Positions 6,688 through 6,720 of a DNA stretch of 6,720 nt are shown piece by piece. Origin of the DNA: Myxococcales bacterium. Lineage in GTDB: Bacteria > Myxococcota_A > Polyangia > Fen-1088. Within the stretch, counting starts at the first letter, position 1; every line of letters starts with the position of its first letter. Both the position numbers and the translations under genes were made by a program. The stretch spans positions 160 to 6,879 of the forward strand of contig PMZX01000060.1 of NCBI GenBank assembly GCA_003170035.1, in the 5' to 3' direction. Below the pieces are notes generated by a model. The model was not told the DNA's origin. It was given only the letters and a program-made list of their open reading frames with translations, and did no database searches.

Positions 6688-6720
6688 TTCCAGGGTCTGG
6701 ACGATGTCGGTCAGCGGGGT

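Overview
This window is GC-rich DNA with densely packed genes, in keeping with a high-GC bacterium such as a member of the Pseudomonadota, Myxococcota or Planctomycetota. Nothing in it fixes the taxon. There are no rRNA or tRNA genes, no CRISPR array, no insertion sequence or transposase, and no gene-free stretch over 300 bases. Five real genes are seen in the order + + - + -, with a possible sixth cut by the left edge.

Left part (1-1927): after a possible 3' tail of an upstream gene (2-106) comes an ECF-type sigma-factor-like protein (180-1097). Its TGA overlaps the ATG of a second gene (1094-1927) in a four-base ATGA junction with a strong ribosome binding site. The second gene encodes an alanine-rich, soluble, helical protein of unknown function that could partner or restrain the sigma factor. 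The pair is a two-gene operon.

Middle (2007-4738): a SorC/DeoR-type sugar-binding transcription regulator on the minus strand diverges from a plus-strand HIT/GalT-superfamily nucleotidyltransferase or phosphorylase (DUF4922 / GDP-sugar phosphorylase-like, with CxxC and HxHxQ motifs). They share a short AT-rich intergenic region (3177-3241) that carries an imperfect inverted repeat. SorC-family proteins usually sense phosphorylated sugars, and GalT/GDPGP-type enzymes make or consume sugar phosphates, so the regulator may read the product or substrate of its divergent neighbour.

Right part (4816-6687): a minus-strand HSP90/HtpG-like Bergerat-fold (GHKL) ATPase with an intact ATP site and a divergent C-terminal half, convergent with the nucleotidyltransferase gene across a short gap with a perfect 7-bp hairpin. 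Its frame stays open to the right edge, so its true start may lie outside the window.

Together the window holds a sigma factor with a partner, a metabolite-sensing repressor or activator, a sugar-nucleotide enzyme and a chaperone-like ATPase. This looks like an accessory or regulatory neighbourhood. The alternating orientations mean that only the first two genes are clearly one operon, so a single integrated system is an inference, not an observation.
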